DNA from: Fodinicurvata sp. EGI_FJ10296
GTDB lineage: Bacteria; Pseudomonadota; Alphaproteobacteria; DSM-16000; Inquilinaceae
NCBI RefSeq assembly: GCF_040712075.1
Contig: NZ_JBFCVL010000005.1
Span: forward strand, 248,001-312,000
Length of the DNA: 64,000 nucleotides
Direction of reading: 5' to 3'
Position 1 is the stretch's first letter; each line of letters begins with the position of its first letter. Made by a program: the position numbers and the translations under genes. Positions 27,851 through 35,889 of this stretch are shown piece after piece. A model generated the notes under the pieces. That model searched no databases, had not been told where the DNA came from, and was given only the letters and a program-made list of their open reading frames with translations.

Positions 27851-29115
27851 CCACTGCCTTCGACAGTCCGGCATCCGACGCAACAGAAGCGGACCCGGAT
27901 GACAAGCCGGGAACGCTGGCCGCAAACGTGATGCAGTTTTGCCGCGTTCTGCGCCGGGCGGGGATTCCGGTCGGTCCCGGACGAATGCTCGCCGCCGTCG
28001 AAGCCGTCGAAACCGTCGGGGTCGACAGCCGTCAGGACTTCTACTGGGCACTGCATGCGACCCTTGTTACCCGAAACGACCAGCACGAGACTTTCGACGA
28101 GGCGTTCAAACTGTTCTGGCGCGACCCGGATCTGCTGAAGCGCCTTATGGGTCTGATGCTGCCGGAGATCGACACCGGCCGCAAAGACAGGCGGGAGGCC
28201 AGCCGACGCGTCAGCGAGGCGTTCGGCCCACCGCCCGGCGAACGTCAATCAAGGGGCGACCAGGACGAACAGCCTGAGGTCGAGATCGACGCCCGACTGA
28301 CAGTGTCCGAACGCGAGGTCCTGCAGACGCGGGATTTCGACAAGATGTCGGCAGCGGAACTGGATCGGGCGAAGGACGACATCGCCCGCATGCGGCTGCC
28401 GCTGGACGAGCGGCCGACGCGCCGATTCCGCCCCGACCGCAATGGCCGGCGCATCGATCCGCGCGCAACCATGCGCTCAATGATGCGCGGCGGTGGCACG
28501 GCGATCGACCTCAGCTATCGGCGCCGGGCGACCAAGCCGCCGCCTCTGGTGATCCTGTGCGACATTTCGGGATCCATGAGCCGCTATGCCCGGGTGATGC
28601 TGCATTTCATCCATGCGGTCACACAGGCCCGGCATCGCGTACACAGTTTCGTTTTCGGGACCCGGCTGTCGAACATTACCCGCATGATCCGGGCACGCGA
28701 TGTTGACGACGCGCTGGCAAGGGTTGGCGAACAGGTGGTCGACTGGTCCGGCGGCACGCGGATCGGCACCAGTCTCGACAGCTTCAACCGCCAATGGGCG
28801 CGGCGGGTCCTCGGTCAATCGGCAGTCGTACTGCTGATCACCGACGGGCTGGACCGGGGCGACGATCAATCGCTCGCCCCGGCGATGGATCGGCTGCATC
28901 GCAGTTGCGGCCGACTCGTCTGGTTGAACCCGCTATTGCGCTTCGATGGCTATGCTCCAAAATCACAAGGAGCCAGGGCCATGATCGACCATGTCGACGA
29001 CCTGAGGCCGGTGCATTCGCTGGACAGTCTGCGCGATCTGATCGACGCGCTGGCCGCCGACGACACCGCCAGGCCGGCAGCCATGCGGCGCTGGCGGTCC
29101 ATGGCGCGCTCGTGA
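27847..29115 (+). CDS. coxE: VWA-domain protein, CoxE-like
   Basis: 422 residues from the ATG at 27847, overlapping the coxD stop as ATGA, so translation is coupled. The N-terminal helical part has FCRVLRRAGIPVGPGRML. The C-terminal half is a von Willebrand A domain with an intact MIDAS: DISGSMSRYA (DxSxS), SGGTRIGTSL (Thr) and ITDGLDRGDD (Asp). CoxE is the partner of CoxD in maturation of molybdenum hydroxylases. An acidic/Arg-rich segment between the two halves is low in complexity. Confidence 0.93.
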   Translation: MTTAFDSPASDATEADPDDKPGTLAANVMQFCRVLRRAGIPVGPGRMLAAVEAVETVGVDSRQDFYWALHATLVTRNDQHETFDEAFKLFWRDPDLLKRLMGLMLPEIDTGRKDRREASRRVSEAFGPPPGERQSRGDQDEQPEVEIDARLTVSEREVLQTRDFDKMSAAELDRAKDDIARMRLPLDERPTRRFRPDRNGRRIDPRATMRSMMRGGGTAIDLSYRRRATKPPPLVILCDISGSMSRYARVMLHFIHAVTQARHRVHSFVFGTRLSNITRMIRARDVDDALARVGEQVVDWSGGTRIGTSLDSFNRQWARRVLGQSAVVLLITDGLDRGDDQSLAPAMDRLHRSCGRLVWLNPLLRFDGYAPKSQGARAMIDHVDDLRPVHSLDSLRDLIDALAADDTARPAAMRRWRSMARS

Positions 29116-29155
29116 ATTGACCGCGAGTATGCCGGGAATACGGGAGGGAAATGCG

Positions 29156-29476
29156 ATGGCGGACGAAGACGACATATTGAGCATCGGCGCTGCCTGGCGC
29201 GCGGAAGGTCGGGATATTGCGCTGGCGACCGTCATCGACACCTGGGGGTCATCACCGCGACCGGCGGGTAGCCGGCTGGTCGTCGATCGCAACGGCGCGA
29301 TGCAGGGTTCGGTGTCCGGTGGCTGCATCGAAGGCGCCGTGGTACAGGAGGCGCTGGAAGTGATCGAAGACGGCAAGCCGCGCCAACTCGAATTCGGTGT
29401 CAGCAACGAGCAGGCGTGGGATGTCGGCCTCGCCTGCGGCGGCACGGTGCGCGTCTTCGTCGAGAGGGTCGAATGA
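29156..29476 (+). CDS. XdhC/CoxI N-terminal-domain protein (CoxF-like)
   Basis: 106 residues from the ATG at 29156, which has a strong GGGAGGGAA upstream. It is a free-standing XdhC_CoxI domain: ALATVIDTWGSSPRPAGSRLVV, GSVSGGCIEGAVVQEALEV and ACGGTVRVFVERV. The GG-Cys motif in SVSGGCIEG and the Cys in ACGG are the family's conserved Cys positions. XdhC proteins bind molybdenum cofactor, promote its sulfuration and insert it into the hydroxylase. Here the usual single XdhC is split in two genes; the next gene overlaps by four bases (ATGA) and supplies the Rossmann half. Confidence 0.9.
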   Translation: MADEDDILSIGAAWRAEGRDIALATVIDTWGSSPRPAGSRLVVDRNGAMQGSVSGGCIEGAVVQEALEVIEDGKPRQLEFGVSNEQAWDVGLACGGTVRVFVERVE

Positions 29477-30216
29477 AAAAAGCCACTCTGGACGCCCTTT
29501 TGCGCATGAAAGCCGACGACAGAGCGGCGGTACTGATCACCCGTTTAAGCGACGGCGCGCAGGCCCTGATATCGGATCGTCCTGACCAGGAAGCGGCCAG
29601 CGGCGAGCTTACCCTCACCGAAGCATTGGCGGACAGGGCGGCCGCGGCCATGCGGGCCGATCGCTGTTCGACGGCCGAGATCGACGGCGAGCGCTATTTC
29701 CTCCACGTTCACAGCCCTGCCCTGACGCTTGCGCTCGTCGGCGCCGTTCATATCGCACAGGCCCTGGTGCCGATCGCGCGAATAGCCGGTTATGGCGTGA
29801 CGGTGATCGACCCCCGCCGATCCTTCGCCAGTGCTGAGCGGTTTCCCGACGTCGCCCTCAGCAACGATTGGCCGGACGAAGCTCTTGACGGCATGCGGCT
29901 GACGCGGCGGACCGCGATCGTGACGCTGACCCACGACCCGAAGCTGGACGACCCGGCCCTGGACCGGGCGCTGCGTTCCGAGGCCTTCTACATCGCGGCT
30001 TTGGGCAGCCGGCGGACCCATGCCCTGCGGCGCGAACGGCTGCAGGCGCTGGGCCATGATGATAGCGCTATCGACCGCATACACGGTCCTGCCGGCCTTC
30101 CCATCGGCGCCGTCTCGCCTGCGGAAATCGCCATTTCCGTCATGGCGGAAATGACCGATGTCCTGCGCGGGGGCACAGCAAGGCCGTCGGCGACTGCGGC
30201 CGGGGCCGCAGGATGA
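29473..30216 (+). CDS. XdhC Rossmann-domain protein
   Basis: 247 residues from the ATG at 29473 (ATGA overlap with the previous gene). The N-terminal third is a degenerate XdhC-like part (ERYFLHVHSPALTLALVGAVHIA). The rest is an XdhC C-terminal NAD-type fold: GYGVTVIDPRRSFASAERFP, IVTLTHDPKLDDPAL and YIAALGSRRTHALRRERL, ending GLPIGAVSPAEIAISVMAEM. Expected role: molybdenum cofactor handling with the preceding domain protein. Its stop overlaps the next ATG (ATGA), so four genes in a row are coupled. Confidence 0.92.
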   Translation: MKKATLDALLRMKADDRAAVLITRLSDGAQALISDRPDQEAASGELTLTEALADRAAAAMRADRCSTAEIDGERYFLHVHSPALTLALVGAVHIAQALVPIARIAGYGVTVIDPRRSFASAERFPDVALSNDWPDEALDGMRLTRRTAIVTLTHDPKLDDPALDRALRSEAFYIAALGSRRTHALRRERLQALGHDDSAIDRIHGPAGLPIGAVSPAEIAISVMAEMTDVLRGGTARPSATAAGAAG

Positions 30217-31958
30217 TTTTCGGCGACCTTCCATTGGACGAAGCCCAGGGTGCTTATCTGGTGCATTCGGTCCGGCAGCCACCCGTGGTCCTGGCGAAGG
30301 GGCATCGTCTGACCGAAATGAACGTCGAGTCGTTGCGTGGGCTTGGCATAAACGCGGTAACAGCGGTCCGGCTGGGGGCTGGCGACGTGCACGAGGACGA
30401 GGCGGCCCGCCGCGTTGCCCGCGCGATCGCCGATGATGCCCTGACGCTGGGCGAGGCCGCGACCGGTCGCGTCAACATCTTTGCGCGGGTCGCCGGATTG
30501 TTTGCTGTCGACCGCGAACGGATCGACCGCATGAACCGGCTCGACGAAAGCATCACTATCGCCACATTGCCGGCCTTCGAGGCGGTGGCCGCGGGCCAGA
30601 TGGTTGCGACCGTCAAGATCATCCCGTTTGCCGCGCCGGCCGGGGCTGTCGGACTTGGCGAAGCCGTAGCCGCGCGAGGCGATCAGGGTTCGGCCATCCG
30701 GGTCGCGCCCTACCACGAGAAGAGGGCCGCTCTCCTTCAGACCCGCCTGCCCGGCACGGCGGACAAGATGCTCGACAAGACGGTGTCGATCACGCGACAG
30801 CGGCTGTCGGACGCCGGATCCGTTCTGGTCGGCGAAAGGCGCTGCGCTCATACGGCCAAGACACTGGCCGGCGAGATCCGCACCCAGCTGGACAACGGCC
30901 TCGACCTGATCCTGATCGCCGGTGCATCGGCGATCACCGACCGCCGCGACGTTCTGCCGACGGCCGTGGAAATCGCCGGCGGTGTAGTCGATCATTTCGG
31001 CATGCCCGTAGACCCCGGCAATCTTCTCCTTATCGGCCATATTGGCCGAACGACCGTTGTCGGGCTTCCCGGCTGCGCACGCTCGCCCAAACTCAACGGG
31101 TTCGACTGGATTCTCAAGCGGCTTTGCGCCGATATCGCGATCGATCGCGACGCCATAATGGGTATGGGCGTCGGCGGGCTGCTGACGGAAATACCGACCA
31201 GGCCGCAACCGCGCGCAGCAACCAAACCCATCGACCGGGGTACGGTCGGCCCTGTTGCACACACGGAAAACGCCGCGCCGACGGGCCCGGACTACGCACC
31301 ACCGGTGATCGATGCCGTAATCCTGGCCGCCGGACAGTCGCGCCGCATGGGCGCGGCGAACAAGCTGCTTTGCGACATCGACGGTGTGCCGATGATCCGG
31401 CGGGTCGTCGACACGCTTACATCCAGCGGACGTATCGGCGCCATCCATATCGTAACCGGTCATCGAAATGCCGATCTCGCCGCCGCTCTGGCGGGCACGC
31501 CCGTGTCGTTCATCGCAAATCCCGATTTTGCGGACGGGTTGTCGACCTCGGTCAAGGCAGCGGCCCGCACTCTGGCGGCTGGTTCGCCATCCGGCGATCG
31601 TCCCGATGGTGTCTTCTTCGTCCTCGGCGACATGCCGGATATCGATGTGGCGACGATCGGCGCGCTGGCCGATGCCTTCGATCCGGCGCGCGGGCCGTCG
31701 ATCATCGTACCGACCTTTCAGGGAAAGCGTGGGCATCCGGTGTTGTGGGATAGCCGGTTCCTGCCGGATTTCGCCGCCCTGACCGGCGATATCGGCGCCA
31801 AATCGGTAATCGCCAGCAATGAAGACGCGGTCGTCGAAATCGCCGTCGGGTCCGACGGAATTCTGACCGATATCGACACGCCGGAAGCCCTGTCGGCCCG
31901 CAACGCGGCCATAGGGCCGCCGCGTGCGCAGGATGACGCCAGCCAGGAAAATAAATGA
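30213..31958 (+). CDS. Molybdopterin-binding / MobA-like nucleotidyltransferase fusion
   Basis: 581 residues with two enzymatic halves. About 1-340: a MoeA-like opening (FGDLPLDEAQGAYLVHSV) and a MoCF-type molybdopterin-binding domain (LILIAGASAITDRRDVLP, VDHFGMPVDPGNLLLIG, VVGLPGCARSPKLNGFDWIL). About 365-580: an NTP-transferase of the MocA/MobA type (DAVILAAGQSRRMGAANKLL, VFFVLGDMPDIDVATI, GDIGAKSVI). The likely product is cytidylylated molybdopterin, the cofactor form needed by CO dehydrogenase-type hydroxylases. Coupled by ATGA overlaps to both neighbours. Such fusions are common next to alphaproteobacterial hydroxylase genes. Confidence 0.9.
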   Translation: MIFGDLPLDEAQGAYLVHSVRQPPVVLAKGHRLTEMNVESLRGLGINAVTAVRLGAGDVHEDEAARRVARAIADDALTLGEAATGRVNIFARVAGLFAVDRERIDRMNRLDESITIATLPAFEAVAAGQMVATVKIIPFAAPAGAVGLGEAVAARGDQGSAIRVAPYHEKRAALLQTRLPGTADKMLDKTVSITRQRLSDAGSVLVGERRCAHTAKTLAGEIRTQLDNGLDLILIAGASAITDRRDVLPTAVEIAGGVVDHFGMPVDPGNLLLIGHIGRTTVVGLPGCARSPKLNGFDWILKRLCADIAIDRDAIMGMGVGGLLTEIPTRPQPRAATKPIDRGTVGPVAHTENAAPTGPDYAPPVIDAVILAAGQSRRMGAANKLLCDIDGVPMIRRVVDTLTSSGRIGAIHIVTGHRNADLAAALAGTPVSFIANPDFADGLSTSVKAAARTLAAGSPSGDRPDGVFFVLGDMPDIDVATIGALADAFDPARGPSIIVPTFQGKRGHPVLWDSRFLPDFAALTGDIGAKSVIASNEDAVVEIAVGSDGILTDIDTPEALSARNAAIGPPRAQDDASQENK

Positions 31959-32422
31959 TGGCGGACGAAATCTATCAGGAAACGCTGATCGCCCGGGCGA
32001 AATCAGGGCGCGAGCGGAACAGGCTCCCGGAACCGGATGCGACCGTCACGCTGGACAACCCGCTTTGCGGCGATCGTGTCACCATCGACGTCTCGGTCGA
32101 CGAAGGTGTCGTCACGGCCGTCGGCCACGAAGTCCGGGGCTGCATGCTTTGCGAGGCGACAGCCGCCATGATCGCCGCCTATGCCGTGGGCGGCAATGTC
32201 GATTCGATTCACGCTCACGCAGACGCGGTGCGGAAAATGATCAAGGAGGGCACCCCGGCGCCCGGCTCGTGGCCGGATACCGCAGCGCTTGGACCGGTAC
32301 ATGGCACGAAGAGCCGCCACAACTGTGTTCTGCTGCCCTTCGACGCGCTGACCGATGCCATTGCTCAGGCCACCCGAACACCGGCAAGCCCGCCTTCGAC
32401 CGAGAACGCGTCACCATTCTAG
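31955..32422 (+). CDS. IscU/SufU/NifU-N-like Fe-S cluster scaffold protein
   Basis: 155 residues. Three conserved Cys in scaffold context: NPLCGDRVTIDV, GCMLCEATAAMIAA and SRHNCVLLPFDAL, plus the Asp after the first Cys as in IscU. This is the ligand set for assembling a [2Fe-2S] cluster. It overlaps the upstream cofactor gene (ATGA) and so belongs to the cox operon, which suggests cluster supply to CoxS, though this is inference. A divergent paralog at 46647-47156 has lost the third Cys. AGGAAAA precedes the start. Confidence 0.88.
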   Translation: MMADEIYQETLIARAKSGRERNRLPEPDATVTLDNPLCGDRVTIDVSVDEGVVTAVGHEVRGCMLCEATAAMIAAYAVGGNVDSIHAHADAVRKMIKEGTPAPGSWPDTAALGPVHGTKSRHNCVLLPFDALTDAIAQATRTPASPPSTENASPF

Positions 32423-32457
32423 CCCGCATTTCTCACCGGCGAGGGGCCGCGGCATTG

Positions 32458-32562
32458 CTAACGCCGTGGCGAATGATCGGGCGTTTCCAGTGCCATCCTG
32501 ACAATACCACAGAGAGCCAGGAACACGACGATGCCGAGCGCAAAGATGATCGTTCCGGTCAT
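32458..32562 (-). CDS. Possible 34-aa single-span membrane peptide
   Basis: Encodes MTGTIIFALGIVVFLALCGI followed by a polar Arg-ending tail: one clear membrane helix of about 18 residues. Upstream, a six-codon ORF (32559-32579, MAFIDQ) has a perfect AGGAGG 5 bases before its ATG, and its stop overlaps the ATG of the 34-residue ORF as ATGA. That geometry suggests translational coupling. It could resemble small accessory membrane peptides such as KdpF or CydX in form only. It lies after the glutamine amidotransferase gene on the same strand, about 120 bases downstream. It may be fortuitous. Confidence 0.4.
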   Translation of the reverse strand: MTGTIIFALGIVVFLALCGIVRMALETPDHSPRR

Positions 32563-32683
32563 TGGTCGATAAAGGCCATCTCAGCCTCCTCCGTCCATGT
32601 CACGTTATCCGAATGAATAACGGGTTACCCCTATCGGACAATCCAATAGTATTCCTAACGAAATACCAATGCGGGGTTTCGTC

Positions 32684-33448
32684 TCAAATTCCAGCGATCT
32701 GACCTTCGATCTCCCTGTCGGCCGCATCCGATCCGGGGCCAGCCAAAACCATGGCGCTCCAGCGTCTGGCGATCATTCGGCCAACATCCATCGAGGCCGC
32801 CAAACGCCCGTCCAGATCGTTGCGGAGTCGCCGCGCATGGGCCCTGTTGTCGTCACCGCCAATGCCGTCCAGATGTTCGATCCAGCCGCCAACGATCGTC
32901 GGCGTGACTTCCGGGTGGAACTGCAGTCCCCAGACGGCGGACCCGATCCGGAATGCCTGATGAGGACAGTCAGGCGACGAGACCAGTTCCACCGAACCCG
33001 GAGGGACATCGAATCGATCGAAATGCATTTCCATTGCGGCCAATGGCTCGATCCCCGAAAGCAGTGGGTCATCCTCACAATCCGGCGTCGGTTCAAGGCG
33101 AGTGACGCCGACCTCCGTGCAGGCATCGCGATGAACAACACCGCCGAATGCTCGCGCCAATATCTGTCCACCGAGACAAATACCCAGAATCGGCACGTTT
33201 TTCCAGTGCCCACATCTGAGAAGTGCGATAATTCCTGAAATTCCCGGATAGGCGGTGTCGTCGAGGGCGGACATCGCGCCGCCGAGGACGACGATCCCGG
33301 CAAAACCCGAGACGTTTTCGGGTACCGAGTCGGCATCCTCCATCGGATAGCGGATATCAAGGCCGATACCCTGCTCTCGAAACACCGGCTCCAGAACCCC
33401 GAGAGGAGAAAGCGGATCGTTCTGCAGCACAAGAATGGTATGGGTCAT
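32684..33448 (-). CDS. Class I glutamine amidotransferase-like protein
   Basis: 254 residues from the ATG at 33448 (MTHTILVLQNDPLSPLG). The GATase triad is visible: nucleophile Cys in ILGICLGGQILARAFGG, and the His-Glu pair in WGLQFHPEVTPTI. The oxyanion-region IVVLGGAMSA also fits. It has no synthetase domain, as in GMP-synthase-like amidotransferases (GuaA homologs) that hydrolyse gamma-glutamyl amides. The substrate is unknown. Divergent from the MATE transporter gene, with a 60-base spacer. Confidence 0.9.
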   Translation of the reverse strand: MTHTILVLQNDPLSPLGVLEPVFREQGIGLDIRYPMEDADSVPENVSGFAGIVVLGGAMSALDDTAYPGISGIIALLRCGHWKNVPILGICLGGQILARAFGGVVHRDACTEVGVTRLEPTPDCEDDPLLSGIEPLAAMEMHFDRFDVPPGSVELVSSPDCPHQAFRIGSAVWGLQFHPEVTPTIVGGWIEHLDGIGGDDNRAHARRLRNDLDGRLAASMDVGRMIARRWSAMVLAGPGSDAADREIEGQIAGI

Positions 33449-33508
33449 GGGCGACACGAATAGCGCCGATGCCGACGCGCCCGCAAGTCCCACATCAATG
33501 ACGGCACA

Positions 33509-34915
33509 ATGACACCTCAATCACTGCCGCGCCCCCCGACCGGAACCGACGGATACTGGCATCGGCGGGTCTGGGCGCTGGCATTCCCGATCATCATCTC
33601 CAATGTCTCGACCCCCCTGCTGGGCATGGTCGATACGGCCGTTGTCGGCCATTTGCCCAGCGCCCACTATCTCGGCGCCGTCGCGATCGGTGCAGTGATC
33701 TTCTCATCGATCTTCTGGCTGTTCGGCTTCCTGCGCATGGGCACCAGCGGCCTGTCCGCGCAGGCCTATGGGGCGGGAGATACAACGGAATCGGCCGCCA
33801 TCCTCGGACGGGCATTGATGACCGCCGTGGTGTTGGGAACCCTGCTCGTCATTCTCAATGCGCCGATCGCAGCAGCCGCGTTCTCATTCTTCGAGACGAC
33901 GCCCGCTGTGGAATCAGCGGCGATCGTCTACTACGACATCCGGCTCTGGGCCGCGCCCGCAACGCTGGTCAATTACGCCCTGCTCGGCTGGTTTCTCGGC
34001 ATGCAAAGGGCCGGACTCGGCCTCGTATTGCAACTTATCCTTAATGTGACGAATATTATACTGGACCTGTTTTTCGTCATCGGACTCGGCTGGACCGTGG
34101 ACGGCGTGGCACTGGCCTCCGTCCTGGCCGAGGGCGTCGCTGCGGTGGTCGGGCTTGCCATCGCCTTTGCAATGATCCGTCGAGGTCGAACGCAATGGAC
34201 ATCGATATGGCAGCGGACGAGGGATTCAGCGGCATTCATCCGGCTCGCCGTGGTCAATCGGGACATATTCCTGCGCACCCTGTGCCTGATCGCCGCGACA
34301 TTGTGGTTTACGCGGCAAAGCGCCCGATTCGGCGAGACGACGCTCGCGGCGACCGCAATCCTTCAGCAACTGCATCTCTTCATGGCTCACGCGCTCGACG
34401 GATTCGCCCACGCTGCACAGGCATTGATCGGCCGCACCGTCGGGGCCCGGCGCCGCCGCGACTTTATTGCAGCCATGCGGGCCTCGACGATCTGGGCGGG
34501 GGTCGCGGCCGCAATTTTCGTCGTGGTTTACGCGGTTGCCGGAAAATCCATCGTCGCCCTTTTGACGAGCCTGCCAGAGGTCCGCGAGACAGCGGCGATC
34601 TATTTGCCTTGGGCGATCATGATGCCGCTTGCGGCGGTGTGGTCGTTCCAGCTCGACGGGATTTTCATCGGGGCAACCTGGACCCGTGCGATGCGCAATT
34701 CGATGGCCGTGTCTCTGGTCGTATTTCTGCTCGCCACCTGGGCCGCGATCCCGGTGCTCGGTGTCCACGGACTCTGGCTGGCGATGGTTCTCTTCGTGCT
34801 CGCGCGGGCAGCCACTCTGGGATCCTTCCTGCCGGCATTGATCCGCTCGATTCCCGACGGCCCCGCCTTACAGCACCCCGATCCATATCCAAACCCGAAT
34901 AGGAGCCAGGCATGA
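33509..34915 (+). CDS. MATE-family efflux transporter, DinF-like
   Basis: 468 residues with about 12 membrane helices in two MatE repeats (about 20-180 and 245-405). The first helix region WALAFPIIISNVSTPLLGMVDTAVVGHL contains the typical P and D residues, and SAHYLGAVAIGAVIF follows. It exports drugs or organic cations in exchange for sodium or protons; the substrate is unknown. The stop codon overlaps the next ATG (ATGA), so it is coupled to the patatin-like gene. Confidence 0.92.
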   Translation: MTPQSLPRPPTGTDGYWHRRVWALAFPIIISNVSTPLLGMVDTAVVGHLPSAHYLGAVAIGAVIFSSIFWLFGFLRMGTSGLSAQAYGAGDTTESAAILGRALMTAVVLGTLLVILNAPIAAAAFSFFETTPAVESAAIVYYDIRLWAAPATLVNYALLGWFLGMQRAGLGLVLQLILNVTNIILDLFFVIGLGWTVDGVALASVLAEGVAAVVGLAIAFAMIRRGRTQWTSIWQRTRDSAAFIRLAVVNRDIFLRTLCLIAATLWFTRQSARFGETTLAATAILQQLHLFMAHALDGFAHAAQALIGRTVGARRRRDFIAAMRASTIWAGVAAAIFVVVYAVAGKSIVALLTSLPEVRETAAIYLPWAIMMPLAAVWSFQLDGIFIGATWTRAMRNSMAVSLVVFLLATWAAIPVLGVHGLWLAMVLFVLARAATLGSFLPALIRSIPDGPALQHPDPYPNPNRSQA

Positions 34916-35871
34916 CAGCACCAGTTATCGGATTGGCACTTGGCGGCGGCGTCGCGCGGGGTTGGGCGCATATCGGTGTTCTAAGGGCGCTGGAAGAAGC
35001 GGGAATTCGCCCGGACATCGTCGCAGGGACCTCGATCGGCGCCGTGGTTGGTGGCTGTTACACCGCCGGCAAGCTCGATCCGCTGGAAGAGTGGGCACGC
35101 CGACTCAATCGCTTGCGCATGATCGGCTATATGGACTTCAAGGTTCGTCAGCCTGGCCTGATCGGCGGCAAGCGGCTTGCACGCGAACTGCGGGCCAATC
35201 TCGGCGACCTCACGATCGGCTCTCTGGACCGGCCGTTCATTTCCGTGGCAACCGATATCAACACCGGCCACGAAGTATGGCTGCGCGAGGGGCGGCTGGT
35301 CGAGGCGGTAAGAGCATCCTATGCCCTGCCCGGCATTTTTCCGCCGCTGATGGTCAATGGCCGATCGCTGGTCGACGGCGCGTTGGTGAACCCGGTCCCG
35401 GTTTCCGTATGTCTTGCCATGGGAGCGACCATGGTCATCGCGGTCAACCTGAACGCCGACCTCGTCGGCCGCGCCCGCGTCCCCGGCACATCGTTTCAGC
35501 GGGCGACCGGCTTCGATGTGATGGACTATCTCAAGAACCGCAACGGCAATGGCGCGGCAAACGGCGACGCGCATTCCAACGGCAACGGCAACAGCCGCTT
35601 CGGGTTTCAGACAGTGCTGAGCAAGATTTTCGGCCGCACTACCGACATGCCCAGCGTGTTCGGTGTCATGACCTCGTCTCTGGGGATCATCCTCGACCGG
35701 CTTACACGGTCACGTCTTGCCGGCGATCCGCCGGACATCCATATTGCCCCACGGCTGGGCCATATCGGGCTGATGGAATTCGACCGGGCCGAAGAGATGA
35801 TCGACCTCGGCTATCAGGCGACGAAGCAGTCGATCCCGGACATCTTCGATGCCCGCCAGCTTCTCGAATAG
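34912..35871 (+). CDS. Patatin-like phospholipase family protein (RssA-like)
   Basis: 319 residues. Patatin fold with the oxyanion loop GLALGGGVARGWAHIGVL, the catalytic Ser in GTSIGAVVGG, and the catalytic Asp in DGALVNPVPV. The N-terminal half matches the RssA/YchK group of bacterial patatins. An Asn/Gly-rich loop (KNRNGNGAANGDAHSNGNGN) interrupts the C-terminal half. No signal peptide, so it acts in the cytoplasm or on the inner membrane. It is coupled to the MATE gene by a four-base overlap and convergent with dusA. Confidence 0.92.
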   Translation: MTAPVIGLALGGGVARGWAHIGVLRALEEAGIRPDIVAGTSIGAVVGGCYTAGKLDPLEEWARRLNRLRMIGYMDFKVRQPGLIGGKRLARELRANLGDLTIGSLDRPFISVATDINTGHEVWLREGRLVEAVRASYALPGIFPPLMVNGRSLVDGALVNPVPVSVCLAMGATMVIAVNLNADLVGRARVPGTSFQRATGFDVMDYLKNRNGNGAANGDAHSNGNGNSRFGFQTVLSKIFGRTTDMPSVFGVMTSSLGIILDRLTRSRLAGDPPDIHIAPRLGHIGLMEFDRAEEMIDLGYQATKQSIPDIFDARQLLE

Positions 35872-35889
35872 ACCAACTTCCGAACCGAA

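Noticed and set aside
29988-31736. Minus-strand frame of about 582 codons
   Set aside because: Antisense to the molybdopterin/MobA fusion, whose motifs are clear on the plus strand.
31924-32616. Plus-strand frame overlapping the NifU-like gene
   Set aside because: Arg/Gly-rich frameshifted shadow of the scaffold gene running into the intergenic gap.
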